Positions 8,665 through 16,377 of a stretch of DNA of 33,266 nt are shown in pieces. The DNA lies in the NCBI GenBank assembly GCA_024226935.1, contig JAAELK010000359.1:1-33266 (forward strand). The letters are read 5' to 3'. Numbering within the stretch: the stretch's first letter is position 1; each line of letters opens with the position of its first letter. A model generated the notes under the pieces. It was not told the DNA's origin. It searched no databases and saw only the letters and a program-made list of their open reading frames with translations. Made by a program: the position numbers and the translations under genes. This stretch comes from Desulfobacteraceae bacterium. Lineage in GTDB: Bacteria > Desulfobacterota > Desulfobacteria > Desulfobacterales > Desulfobacteraceae.

Positions 8665-8694
8665 TTGACATAATTTTATCCAAGACCATAATAT
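8665..8694 (+). promoter_or_regulatory. Sigma-70 type promoter of proC
   Basis: TTGACA at 8665-8670 is followed by an 18-nt spacer and TAATAT at 8689-8694, about 50 bases before the proC ATG. The perfect -35 and near-consensus -10 make this one of the clearest promoters in the window. Confidence 0.65.
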
Positions 8695-8743
8695 ATATCG
8701 CTTATTGTAATTAAAACACAACTTAAGAAGGAACGAACAACCC

Positions 8744-9601
8744 ATGCTACAAGAAAAAAAAATAGGATTCATTGGCAGCGGGAATATGGGAGAAGCATTG
8801 ATCAGCGGCTTGGTCCTTTCCAAAGCCACAAACCCGAAAAATATCATCTGCTCCGATATCTCATTGAGCCTTTTAAAAGAAATACACACAAAATATGGGG
8901 TATTAACCACCACCAATAATCTTGAAGTAATTGAAAAATCGGACATCATTGTCTACGCTACAAAACCCCAGATCATAGGATCTGTTCTAAAAGAGACCGC
9001 CCCGGCTCTGAACAAATCAAAACTGATCATTTCCATTGCCGCAGGAGTACCTCTGGCTGCTATTGCAGCAGGCCTTGGCAAAGAACTGCGCCTGATCCGG
9101 TCCATGCCCAATATTTGCGCCTTTGTAAAAGAAAGTGCCACAGCCATTGCCGCAGGTAAATTTGTCCAAGAAGGGGATGTGGAACTAGCCCGGGCTATTT
9201 TTGATTCTGTGGGCAAAACCGTTTTTATCCAGGAAAATATGCTCATGGACGCCTTTACCGGATTGAGCGGTAGCGGACCGGCCTATATTTTTATCATTGT
9301 AGATGCCCTGGCTGATGCCGGAGTAAAAATGGGACTTTCCAGAAAAGACTCTCTATTTTTATCCACCCAGACCGTTCTGGGCGCGGCCCGAATGCTGGAA
9401 AAATCAAAAGAGCACCCTGGGCAACTCAAGGACAGAGTAGCTTCTCCCGGCGGAACTGCCATTGCCGGCATTCATACCCTGGAGCAGGGAGGCCTTAGAA
9501 CCACCCTGATGAATGCAGTGGAATCTGCCACCAAACGTTCAAAAGAGCTGGGTGACATGATGGTCAAAGACTTTATCGAAAACAATAAAAACGGCAAATA
9601 A
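8744..9601 (+). CDS. proC: Pyrroline-5-carboxylate reductase
   Basis: This is the last enzyme of proline synthesis: it reduces 1-pyrroline-5-carboxylate to L-proline with NAD(P)H. It is 285 residues long, slightly above the typical 270. The Rossmann motif GFIGSGNMGEALISG lies at residues 8-22. VYATKP, ISIAAGV, LIRSMPN and the substrate-binding GLSGSGPAYIF and SPGGTAIAG blocks are all present. The ATG has AAGAAGGA upstream. The gene is a single transcription unit: it is divergent from the TIGR02757 gene and convergent with the DVU0772-like gene. Confidence 0.96.
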   Translation: MLQEKKIGFIGSGNMGEALISGLVLSKATNPKNIICSDISLSLLKEIHTKYGVLTTTNNLEVIEKSDIIVYATKPQIIGSVLKETAPALNKSKLIISIAAGVPLAAIAAGLGKELRLIRSMPNICAFVKESATAIAAGKFVQEGDVELARAIFDSVGKTVFIQENMLMDAFTGLSGSGPAYIFIIVDALADAGVKMGLSRKDSLFLSTQTVLGAARMLEKSKEHPGQLKDRVASPGGTAIAGIHTLEQGGLRTTLMNAVESATKRSKELGDMMVKDFIENNKNGK

Positions 9602-9614
9602 ACCCACAAGACCG

Positions 9615-9702
9615 CTCTCCTTTTTCCAAAGATCATTAAGAATTTGACGGAGACTTAAGCCTTAATCCCACGGGATTTGCAGTGGCTTATGAAAGAGGAG
9701 AG
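9615..9702. repeat. Structured intergenic element with three nested inverted repeats
   Basis: Outer arms CTCTCCTTTTTC (9615-9626) and GAAAGAGGAGAG (9691-9702) pair with one mismatch. Inside, TAAGCC (9656-9661) pairs with GGCTTA (9684-9689), and AATCC (9664-9668) pairs with GGATT (9673-9677). The nesting is consistent with a folded RNA or a decayed palindromic repeat between two convergent genes. No T-run follows on either strand. Confidence 0.45.
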
Positions 9703-9768
9703 AGTTCCCCTATGAGTGTAAACTACAAACAAATTTAAAAAGCATTATGTTCAAGATTTCATAAAGTT

Positions 9769-10122
9769 CTAAACTTCAAGTTCCTTTTTAAGCCAGTCCC
9801 TGATGTTTCCTTCCACGGCATAAACACCTTTATATTTGCCAATGCCCTGCATAAACTCGGTTTCAAGATTTTTTGGAAGTTGAAAATTACCCAGCTCTTC
9901 TGAATCAAACCCTTTTCTCCTGACCAGGGTAAGAATAGGCGGCAACTTCCAGGTATTGATCACAAAATAAACCGTTTCGTTATCATTATCCCTGGAATTA
10001 TAATAGGCCTGGGATCTTAAGGGCCCCCATTCCAAATGAAGTGCAATGGCTTCTTCCGGTGTCATTTCCCAATCAACAGAATTTACAAGGTCCCAGTTCT
10101 TTTTTATTTCATGAAGATTCAT
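9769..10122 (-). CDS. DVU0772-family small protein
   Basis: A 117-residue soluble protein beginning MNLHEIKKNWDLVNSVDW followed by MTPEEAIALHLEWG. I recognise this as the small family typified by DVU0772 of Desulfovibrio, which is common in Desulfobacterota and has no assigned role; the recognition is from memory. ATG has GGAGG four bases upstream. There is no cysteine, no signal peptide and no membrane segment. It lies 234 bp downstream of the ferredoxin gene on the same strand, too far to assume co-transcription. The gap holds no other gene that I can see. Confidence 0.75.
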   Translation of the reverse strand: MNLHEIKKNWDLVNSVDWEMTPEEAIALHLEWGPLRSQAYYNSRDNDNETVYFVINTWKLPPILTLVRRKGFDSEELGNFQLPKNLETEFMQGIGKYKGVYAVEGNIRDWLKKELEV

Positions 10123-10356
10123 ACTGCCTCCATTATTATATTGTTGTTAAGCATTTCACCATAGTTCCCATTCTTATAGATCCAATCATAAGAACAGCAA
10201 GTTACATACCACAGGCAAAATCCATACAACTATTTTTAATATCAAGAGGTTATAAGAATATGCTGGAAAGAAATCCAAAGAAAATGAGACAGCCTTGCCT
10301 GGTTTATATCGAGACACAATTGCCTCAATATAGACCCAAATACACCCATTCTCTCT

Positions 10357-10548
10357 TTACTCTTCAATTATAATGGCATCGGCACCACATTCAGCTGCTG
10401 CCCTGCGAACAATCTCCTTTAGGTGATCTGGAACAGGATCTATTTGAATGATGGAAAGGAGCTGATCTTCATCATATTTAAAGACCTCTGGACAAAGATC
10501 GTTACAATTTCTATCACCCATGCACATTTTGCTGATTGTCACTTTCAT
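10357..10548 (-). CDS. Single-cluster ferredoxin with Asp in place of the second Cys
   Basis: A 63-residue ferredoxin. The cluster motif reads C9-x2-D12-x2-C15-x3-C19-P, and the remote ligand is C54 in AECGADA. In Pyrococcus furiosus ferredoxin and Desulfovibrio africanus ferredoxin III, Asp at this place lets the cluster switch between [3Fe-4S] and [4Fe-4S] forms; the same is inferred here. The start ATG has AAAGGAG upstream. The gene is 36 bp downstream of the TVP38/MerA-like flavoprotein gene and is probably the last of that operon, which would make it a plausible electron carrier for the flavoproteins. Confidence 0.88.
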   Translation of the reverse strand: MKVTISKMCMGDRNCNDLCPEVFKYDEDQLLSIIQIDPVPDHLKEIVRRAAAECGADAIIIEE

Positions 10549-10584
10549 CTGATTTTTTCTCCTTTAAATGGTTGCATAATAGAT

Positions 10585-12741
10585 TTAATTTCGCATCCAG
10601 GCGTGGAATCGCTCCACCCACATCAACAATTTTCGTGGGGCATGGCTCTTTTTCCACTGACCTGCTGCATATTTATTCGCTTCTGCCATGGTGGGATAAA
10701 TATGAATGGTTCCCAATATCTTATTTAGCCCCAGACCATATTTCATTGCAAGTACAAACTCTGCTATGATATCTGCCCCATGGTGCCCCACAATGGTCAC
10801 TCCGAGAATTTTATCCCTGCCGGGGGGAGTCAATACTTTTACAAATCCGCTGGGTTGAGAATCTGCCACGGCACGATCAAGATCATCCATCTTGTATATC
10901 ACCTTCTCATAGTCTATCCCTAAAGCTTTGGCCTCCTGCTCGTTAATACCCACACGGGCTATCCCAGGATCTGTATAGGTGGCCCAGGGGATCACAGAAT
11001 AATCCACCCTGAATTTTTTAAATCTGCCAAACAGGGCATTTACCGATGCATACCAGGCTTCATGGGCTGCCGTGTGGGTGAACAGATATCGACCATGGAC
11101 ATCCCCACAACAAAAAATATTGGGATAATTGGTTTGTAAAAAACCGTTGGTTTCAATATGCCCACTCCTGCTCAAGGTCACACCAAGCTCTTCCAGACCA
11201 AATCCTGCAATGTTTGGAGTGCGCCCCAGGGCCACCAATATCCTGTCAAAGGGAATCAAAACTTCCTTGCCCAGATGCTCACAGACAAGCAGATTTTGCC
11301 CTCCATCAACCCGGATCTGCCTGGCCTTGTGGTTGAGACACAACTCCATACCCTCGGCACTAAACCTATCCATGACAATTTTTGCTGCATCCGGGTCCTC
11401 TTTTTTCAAAATCCGCCCCCCCCGCTGTACCAAGGTCACCTTTGACCCCAGACGGGCAAAGGCTTGGGCCAATTCACACCCAATGGGACCTGCCCCCAGA
11501 ACCACCAGGCGTTCAGGAAGGGTACGAATATCCCAGATGGTATCAGAAGTCAGGTATTCAACTTTTTCAATACCTTTCAATAAGGGGATAGCGGGTTTAG
11601 CTCCGGTAGCCACAATAATATTCCTGGTGATCAAGACTTGCTCTCCATCAGGGCCTTTCACCCGAACATTAAAGGGAGATACAATTTTTGCCCTTCCCTG
11701 GACACAAGTTACACCCAATTTAGTATACCGTTCCACAGAATCATGGGGTGCTATTTTTTTAACCATGGACTGAACCCGGTCCATCACCCCGGCAAAATCA
11801 AATGAAATTTTTGTGTTTTCAACCCCAAATTCTTTGCCCCGGGCTGCCTGGGACAAAAGTTTAGCACTTGCGATCAGGGCCTTACTGGGAACACACCCGG
11901 TATTAAGGCAATCTCCCCCCATTTTATTTTCCTCAACCAGGGCAACCTTTGCCTTTACCGCAGATGCAATATAAGATGACACAAGACCTGCAGCTCCTGC
12001 CCCTATCACCACAATATTGTAATCAAATTTTATAGGTTTTAAATAATTTGCATAAACTTTTCTTAATTTCATCCATCCAATACTTTTTTTAACAAAAAAG
12101 GGAAACAAACCCAGCAAAGCAAAGGCAAACAAAAGAGCCGGGGATAAAATACCACCAAGGGAATCGATCTTGGCCAGTTGGGTACCGGCATTAATATAGA
12201 CGATGGTACCCGGAAACATACCAAGCTGAGAAACCAGATAAAACAGACCTGTGGGGATAGGAGTCAACCCCATGGCCAGATTAATCATAAAAAAAGGAAA
12301 AACCGGCACAAGCCTCAGGGTAAACAAATAAAAACCGCCTTCTTTTTTGATACCGGCATTAATGACATTGATTTTATTATAAAATTTAGTCTGGACCCAA
12401 TCCCTGAAAATATATCGTGACAATAAAAATGCCAGGGTTGCCCCGATTGTGCTTGCAAAAGAAACAATAACAACACCTGCAAAAAACCCAAATAATGCCC
12501 CTCCGGCAAGTGTCAAGACCGTTGCACCCGGCAGGGACAAGGCACTCATAATGATATAAACCGCCATGTAAACCCCGATGGTAAGCCCCATATTTTCTTG
12601 ATAATAGGCCCTCAACCGATCCAACTCATTTTTTAAATTTACCAGGGAAAAATATTGATCCAGATCAAACTGAAAAAAAAGCCAGACCAGGATCAAAATG
12701 CCCAGCCCAACCATGAGTTTAAACCTGGAACTATTTTTCAT
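10585..12741 (-). CDS. TVP38/DedA-like membrane domain fused to a MerA-like disulfide oxidoreductase
   Basis: A 718-residue two-part protein. Residues 1-225 are a TVP38/TMEM64 (VTT) domain with about six hydrophobic stretches, including the family block GATVLTLAGGALFGF and TLRLVPVFPFFMINLAMG. Residues 240-718 are a class I pyridine nucleotide-disulfide oxidoreductase. They show the FAD motif VVIGAGAAGLVSS, the redox-active GGDCLNTGCVPSK, a second Rossmann motif VVLGAGPIGCELAQAF, CCGDVHG, and the C-terminal HIYPTMAE with the His/Glu pair. The enzyme half thus looks active, probably NAD(P)H-driven reduction of a disulfide or polysulfide at the membrane. The extra N-terminal CxxC and C-terminal vicinal Cys of mercuric reductase are absent, so a mercury role is unlikely. 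It follows the other flavoprotein gene by 57 bp. Confidence 0.9.
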   Translation of the reverse strand: MKNSSRFKLMVGLGILILVWLFFQFDLDQYFSLVNLKNELDRLRAYYQENMGLTIGVYMAVYIIMSALSLPGATVLTLAGGALFGFFAGVVIVSFASTIGATLAFLLSRYIFRDWVQTKFYNKINVINAGIKKEGGFYLFTLRLVPVFPFFMINLAMGLTPIPTGLFYLVSQLGMFPGTIVYINAGTQLAKIDSLGGILSPALLFAFALLGLFPFFVKKSIGWMKLRKVYANYLKPIKFDYNIVVIGAGAAGLVSSYIASAVKAKVALVEENKMGGDCLNTGCVPSKALIASAKLLSQAARGKEFGVENTKISFDFAGVMDRVQSMVKKIAPHDSVERYTKLGVTCVQGRAKIVSPFNVRVKGPDGEQVLITRNIIVATGAKPAIPLLKGIEKVEYLTSDTIWDIRTLPERLVVLGAGPIGCELAQAFARLGSKVTLVQRGGRILKKEDPDAAKIVMDRFSAEGMELCLNHKARQIRVDGGQNLLVCEHLGKEVLIPFDRILVALGRTPNIAGFGLEELGVTLSRSGHIETNGFLQTNYPNIFCCGDVHGRYLFTHTAAHEAWYASVNALFGRFKKFRVDYSVIPWATYTDPGIARVGINEQEAKALGIDYEKVIYKMDDLDRAVADSQPSGFVKVLTPPGRDKILGVTIVGHHGADIIAEFVLAMKYGLGLNKILGTIHIYPTMAEANKYAAGQWKKSHAPRKLLMWVERFHAWMRN

Positions 12742-12798
12742 TCTTGACTTTCCTTCCCCGGGCGTAAGATTTTTTTAGCATAAAAAGTATTAATTTTT

Positions 12799-13908
12799 CT
12801 AAAAGGTTTGAAATCTCCGGATAAATTTTTGATCGATATAGTCCTTGATCATAAAAGCCAACCTGCCGCCAAATATAAATCTGTTTTTCCGTAAAACCCC
12901 GGTTTTGCCTCCCAGATTAAAGATCAGCAAATAGTCCGGTCCTGGATCAAATGATTCAAGTTCACGGCCATCCAGGCTGGCCATCAGATTATGAAACAAA
13001 ACAGGATTTTCCCGGACCGCATAGACCCCCACCTTGTCCAAGGGTTGATTTTCAAAATAGATACAATCTCCACCTCCAAAAATCCCGGGATATGCCACAC
13101 TCTGAAGATATTTATTAACAAGAAGACCCTTATCAGGCCCCATTGGCAGCCCCGACTTCTCAAAAATCGAACTGGGTTTTACCCCCAGGGCCATGAAGGT
13201 AAAATCCGTATCAAAAGCCTCACCTGTTTCCAGAATAATCTTGTCCTTTGCCACGGTTTTCACATATCCGGCTTCAATAACCTCAATGCCTCTTTTAGAA
13301 AAAAGACCCAGAACCCTTTGCCGAATGGGTTCAGCAAATCGCCCCATAAATTTTTTCCCGGCAAAAATCTTAATTTCTGGCTGATGCCCCTTTGCAAGCC
13401 TTGCCAGTTGCCAGACATTGCCTGCCACCTCAGCCGATGAGGGGCCACCACCTACCACACTGACAATACAGGACTTTTCCTTGAACAGTTCTGTAAGCTT
13501 TTCCGATGCTTTTGCAAGCTTTTCAATGGGCTTGACCGGATAAATATTTTCCATATCTTCACAAACCGATTCCATGGGCACATAACTACCGGCATTAAAG
13601 GAGAGAACATCATAGGCAAAGCGATTATCAGACTGGGTAAAAACCAGTTTTTTTTCAGGATCGATGCTGACCACCCGGTCCTTGACGAAAACACCGCCCT
13701 GTCGGATCACCACTTCTTTTGTATTAAATCGAATCTGTTCTGGTATATAAGTTTTTCCCAGCATGCCGGGTCCCATACCGGAATAATAGTGATGAAAGGA
13801 CGGGGCGATCACAGTAACCTTATATCCTTTATCAATGAATTGATCGATATTTTCCAGGGTAACCATGTGGGCATGCCCCCCCCCGACAAGCACAAGATGT
13901 TTTCTCAC
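12799..13908 (-). CDS. NDH-2/SQR-like FAD oxidoreductase, of the type fused to SelD elsewhere
   Basis: A 369-residue flavoprotein. FAD-binding HLVLVGGGHAHMVTL lies at the N-terminus, followed by YYSGMGPGMLG, a second nucleotide-binding motif VVGGGPSSAEVAG near residue 155, and the C-terminal FGGGDCIYFE block. The GGGHxH plus YSGM-PG signature is that of the oxidoreductase module found at the N-terminus of SelD selenophosphate synthetase fusions; this is remembered, not searched. The paired cysteines of sulfide:quinone reductase are not evident. The start is a GTG behind a G-rich stretch, 21 bp after the selenoprotein gene. The position right behind a predicted Sec-containing protein makes a role in selenium or persulfide redox chemistry attractive, but this is inference. 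Confidence 0.85.
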   Translation of the reverse strand: MRKHLVLVGGGHAHMVTLENIDQFIDKGYKVTVIAPSFHHYYSGMGPGMLGKTYIPEQIRFNTKEVVIRQGGVFVKDRVVSIDPEKKLVFTQSDNRFAYDVLSFNAGSYVPMESVCEDMENIYPVKPIEKLAKASEKLTELFKEKSCIVSVVGGGPSSAEVAGNVWQLARLAKGHQPEIKIFAGKKFMGRFAEPIRQRVLGLFSKRGIEVIEAGYVKTVAKDKIILETGEAFDTDFTFMALGVKPSSIFEKSGLPMGPDKGLLVNKYLQSVAYPGIFGGGDCIYFENQPLDKVGVYAVRENPVLFHNLMASLDGRELESFDPGPDYLLIFNLGGKTGVLRKNRFIFGGRLAFMIKDYIDQKFIRRFQTF

Positions 13909-13929
13909 TTTACATTCCCCCCCAATAAA

Positions 13930-14760
13930 TCAAATTTCATTCATCAGCTTTCCAAGGCTTGCCAGATGATTTTTTTCCTCATCGGCGATACCATGGAGGA
14001 TATTTCCGGCTTCGGACTGGCCCAGGCGAGCCCCCGCCCGCTGGTAAAGATCCAGAGCCTGGGCCTCAATGGACATGGCAAGGGAAATCACCTCTGTTTG
14101 AGAATCAGGATCAGATCCAAAAAGTTCAAGATACTGGTCTGTGGTCAGCCCACCTTCCATGGCCTTTGTCTCTACCATGGTTTCAAATTCATCCCTTGTA
14201 ACTTCAACTTCAGCTATTTTATTATAGGCTTTTAAAAGAGCAAGCTGGTGCTTGACCTCTATTTGCGATAATTTTAAAAACAGAGACTTCACCCGGCTAC
14301 CCCTGGCTTTTTCGCCCATGGAAAGATAGAAATCACAAAGCCCCCCTTCAAGGGAGTAAGCCACTTTGAAAATCTCTTCGGCCGATTCCCGACCACTAAA
14401 CAAATCCAGACCAAGATCCTGGGGTCCAATAGCTGTTTTGCCCTGCCAGGCTTTGATACCGCCGGATACATTATACACCTGTTTAAACCCTTTACCGGAT
14501 AAGATCTGGGCAGCAACACGGCTGCGCCCGCCAATGGCTCAATAAACCAGAACAGGCTTTTGGGGATCAATTTCTCCAAGCCTGTCGGGCAATTCCGGCA
14601 AAGGGATAAGCATGGCTCCTGGAATGTGGCCCCGTTGATATTCCCGGGGCTGGCGCACATCAAGAATAATGATTTCGTCGGTTTTGGCCCCATCAATCAT
14701 AGCCTCTATTTCTTTAAATCCCATGGACTTTGCCGGCGTCAAAAACTGCATCCACTTCAT
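13930..14760 (-). CDS. Predicted selenoprotein: Sec-rhodanese fused to a rubrerythrin-like diiron domain
   Basis: The frame runs from the ATG at 14760 to the stop at 13930, 276 residues if the TGA at 14541-14539 is read as selenocysteine (U74). Residues 14-107 form a rhodanese domain: ILDVRQPREY, GHIPGAMLIPL, then VLVY-U-AIGGRSR and YNVSGGIKAW. U74 sits exactly where every active rhodanese has its catalytic Cys (CxxGxR loop). Residues 125-276 form a ferritin-like domain with a full set of diiron ligands, E138, E168/H171, E232 and E262/H265, as in rubrerythrin. Frame is kept across the TGA: 21 codons join the two halves without a stop. A hairpin starts 9 nt after the TGA. Likely role: persulfide transfer or peroxide removal. 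The alternative is a nonsense-mutated gene, but the exact position of the TGA argues against it. Confidence 0.88.
14508..14541 (-). promoter_or_regulatory. Sec codon TGA with bacterial SECIS-like hairpin
   Basis: On the minus strand TGA (14541-14539) is followed by 9 nt and then a hairpin. GCAGC (14525-14521) pairs perfectly with GCTGC (14514-14510) around a 6-nt loop CGTGTT. Two further G-C pairs (14528-14527 with 14509-14508) close it below a bulged C. A short stem with a GU-containing apical loop roughly 15-30 nt after the UGA is what SelB recognises in bacterial SECIS elements. Confidence 0.7.
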
Positions 14761-14800
14761 GGCATTTTCCCTTCCTTATAGAGCGTTTTAATTTATTGCA

Positions 14801-15001
14801 TCAGGCTTTACTGCCATCATCATCTTCCTCATCTTCTTCCTTAACATCAGCGTCCATAACCATCATACACTCATGGCATTCCAAATGAATATTAGGAACA
14901 TCGCCATATTTTTTTTTAAGTTCTTCCTCGGACATCTCGGCTTCACCACCACAGCCACACTGGGGACAGGATGTAGTTATTCTATACTTTTTTTTACCCA
15001 T
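14801..15001 (-). CDS. Small zinc-ribbon protein with acidic tail
   Basis: A 66-residue protein with two cysteine pairs, SCPQCGCGG near residues 11-19 and ECHECMM near 41-47. These are expected to bind zinc or iron as a rubredoxin/zinc-ribbon knuckle. The last 15 residues are nearly all Asp/Glu. ATG has AAAGGAG at ideal spacing, 15 bp after the rubredoxin-like gene. The gene lies 40 bp before the selenoprotein gene in the same operon. It may be a small electron carrier or metal chaperone; no family name is claimed. Confidence 0.8.
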   Translation of the reverse strand: MGKKKYRITTSCPQCGCGGEAEMSEEELKKKYGDVPNIHLECHECMMVMDADVKEEDEEDDDGSKA

Positions 15002-15016
15002 ATTTTTCTCCTTTAC

Positions 15017-15181
15017 TCATTTTTTTCCGGTTATTCTCGGATCGGTGGGTTTACCGGCACAATCCGGAGTGTAACAAGAATTATCCACGAAGGAACACTC
15101 TTTCTTACAGGAAGGACATTTCTCCGGTGGTTTCTCTGCATCCAGGTTATATCCGCATTCATTACATATCCAACTGACCAT
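15017..15181 (-). CDS. Rubredoxin-like small protein
   Basis: A 54-residue ORF found by reading the minus strand: ATG at 15181 with AAGGAG 7 bases upstream, and TGA at 15019-15017. Two CxxC motifs, WICNECGYNL (C6/C9) and KCPSCKKEC (C22/C25, plus C29), match the iron-binding knuckles of rubredoxin-like domains. The C-terminal part has two more cysteines (NSC36 and PDC41). Similar single-domain proteins often accompany rubrerythrins and pass electrons to the diiron site. It is the first gene of the set with a strong ribosome site, ahead of the zinc-ribbon and selenoprotein genes. Confidence 0.85.
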   Translation of the reverse strand: MVSWICNECGYNLDAEKPPEKCPSCKKECSFVDNSCYTPDCAGKPTDPRITGKK

Positions 15182-15253
15182 GATTTATCTCCTTATAATT
15201 ATTTAAGGTTCTCTTAACAATCAAATTAACTATCACCCGACAATTATATATAA

Positions 15254-15436
15254 TCACAACCAAGAATCGTGCCAACCCCCTCTGGCTAAATTGTCATATC
15301 GATCCCTGCCAGGTTTCTTGAGTGATGCCCCGGATAAAACACTTTTCGCCACGGTCTGGTAAAAAAGCCTGGAAAAATACCAACCGGATGATAATGAGAT
15401 TGCGATAAAATACAGGACAAGAATTATTTCCACCAT
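15254..15436 (-). CDS. Possible small single-pass membrane protein
   Basis: An open frame of 60 residues whose N-terminal third (VEIILVLYFIAISLSSGWYF) would form one membrane segment, followed by a basic, glycine-rich tail. The ATG has no clear ribosome binding site, and the frame stays open upstream without another start codon. It lies 72 bp ahead of the rubredoxin-like gene and could be the first gene of that operon. I recognise no family; it could be spurious. Confidence 0.4.
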   Translation of the reverse strand: MVEIILVLYFIAISLSSGWYFSRLFYQTVAKSVLSGASLKKPGRDRYDNLARGGWHDSWL

Positions 15437-15535
15437 AGCACAAATAAAATACCAGGCAAACCCAATTACTCCCCGGACAAAAATTTGTTCTAATGTTTTT
15501 TTATTTTTTTTTGGAAGAGGAGGAAACCGGTGATA

Positions 15536-15598
15536 TCAAAGGACTTTATTGTATCCTTTGAATTCCTGTTGACAAGCCATTCCCATCCGGGGTATTCA
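15536..15598 (+). promoter_or_regulatory. Hairpin and possible promoter upstream of the LOG-family gene
   Basis: TCAAAGGA (15536-15543) and TCCTTTGA (15554-15561) form a perfect 8-bp stem with a 10-nt loop. Just after it TTGACA (15569-15574), an 18-nt spacer and TATTCA (15593-15598) look like a promoter for the gene starting at 15721, leaving a leader of about 115 nt. A GGAGG-GTG pair at 15519-15530 would start a 26-codon peptide that I regard as chance. Confidence 0.4.
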
Positions 15599-15720
15599 AC
15601 TTTTCCATAACGGCCATGGGCCGCCCTGATATTTCACCCGGGTATGCCCATAACAAATCATGGAAGAAACCAATGGGTTTGTTGCGATTCTTTCATATAA
15701 AAAGGAACTAATAAAAAAAC

Positions 15721-16302
15721 ATGAAAAAAATATGTGTATATTGTGGATCAAGCCCCGGTCGAAGACCAGAGTATATTGAAGCTGCCCGTTTTTTGGCCAA
15801 AGAGTTACTATCCCGCAACATCGGGCTTGTCTATGGTGGAGCCCATGTGGGTATAATGGGAGAAATTGCAGATACTGTTCTTGAAGGTGGAGGAGAGGTC
15901 ATTGGAATTATTCCCCAGGCCCTGGTGGACCTGGAAGTATCCCATACCGGTTTAACCGAACTTATAATTGTTAATTCCATGCATGAAAGAAAGGCCATGA
16001 TGGCGGATCTGTCCGATGGGTTCATAGCTCTTCCAGGAGGTCTTGGAACCATTGAAGAACTGTTCGAAGTCCTTACCTGGGCCCAACTTGGTTTTCACAA
16101 AAAACCCTGTGGCCTTCTCAATGCAGATGGCTACTATGATCATCTGTCCGCCTTCCTGGATCACGCAGTGAAAGAAGAATTTGTCAAGAATGCCCATCGG
16201 TCCATGCTTATTATTGAAAAAGATCCCATTACACTTCTGGAACGCTTTGAAGCCTATGAACCACCCCGGGTCAGCAAATTGCTCGGCAGAGACAACACCT
16301 GA
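15721..16302 (+). CDS. LOG family protein (TIGR00730)
   Basis: A 193-residue Rossmann-like protein of the LYSINE DECARBOXYLASE-like/LOG family. Known members are cytokinin riboside 5'-monophosphate phosphoribohydrolases that release free base from nucleotide monophosphates. The signature PGGLGTIEELFEVLTW lies near residues 106-121 and is complete with its Glu. The N-terminal VYCGSSPG, the VYGGAHVGIMG loop and MHERKAMM also fit. The ATG is preceded by AAAAGGAA. Bacterial members probably act in nucleotide clean-up. It is divergent from the selenoprotein operon; no functional link is evident. Confidence 0.92.
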   Translation: MKKICVYCGSSPGRRPEYIEAARFLAKELLSRNIGLVYGGAHVGIMGEIADTVLEGGGEVIGIIPQALVDLEVSHTGLTELIIVNSMHERKAMMADLSDGFIALPGGLGTIEELFEVLTWAQLGFHKKPCGLLNADGYYDHLSAFLDHAVKEEFVKNAHRSMLIIEKDPITLLERFEAYEPPRVSKLLGRDNT

Positions 16303-16377
16303 TAAACCTTTAGGTAGCTTCGCTATGAATTAAGACCTAGGACCATTCAGGTTTGTTAATATCAAAAGCCACCCATC

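Noticed and set aside
10585-12741. Mercuric reductase
   Set aside because: The active-site motif matches, but the N-terminal metal-binding domain and the C-terminal cysteine pair are missing, and no mer genes are nearby.
14539-14541. Ordinary nonsense mutation splitting the rhodanese-rubrerythrin gene
   Set aside because: The TGA replaces precisely the catalytic Cys, the frame is otherwise intact over 276 codons, and a SECIS-like hairpin follows. A random stop would rarely meet all three conditions.
15525-15610. Leader peptide with GTG start upstream of the LOG gene
   Set aside because: The 26-codon frame has no recognisable features and overlaps the hairpin and the promoter candidate.
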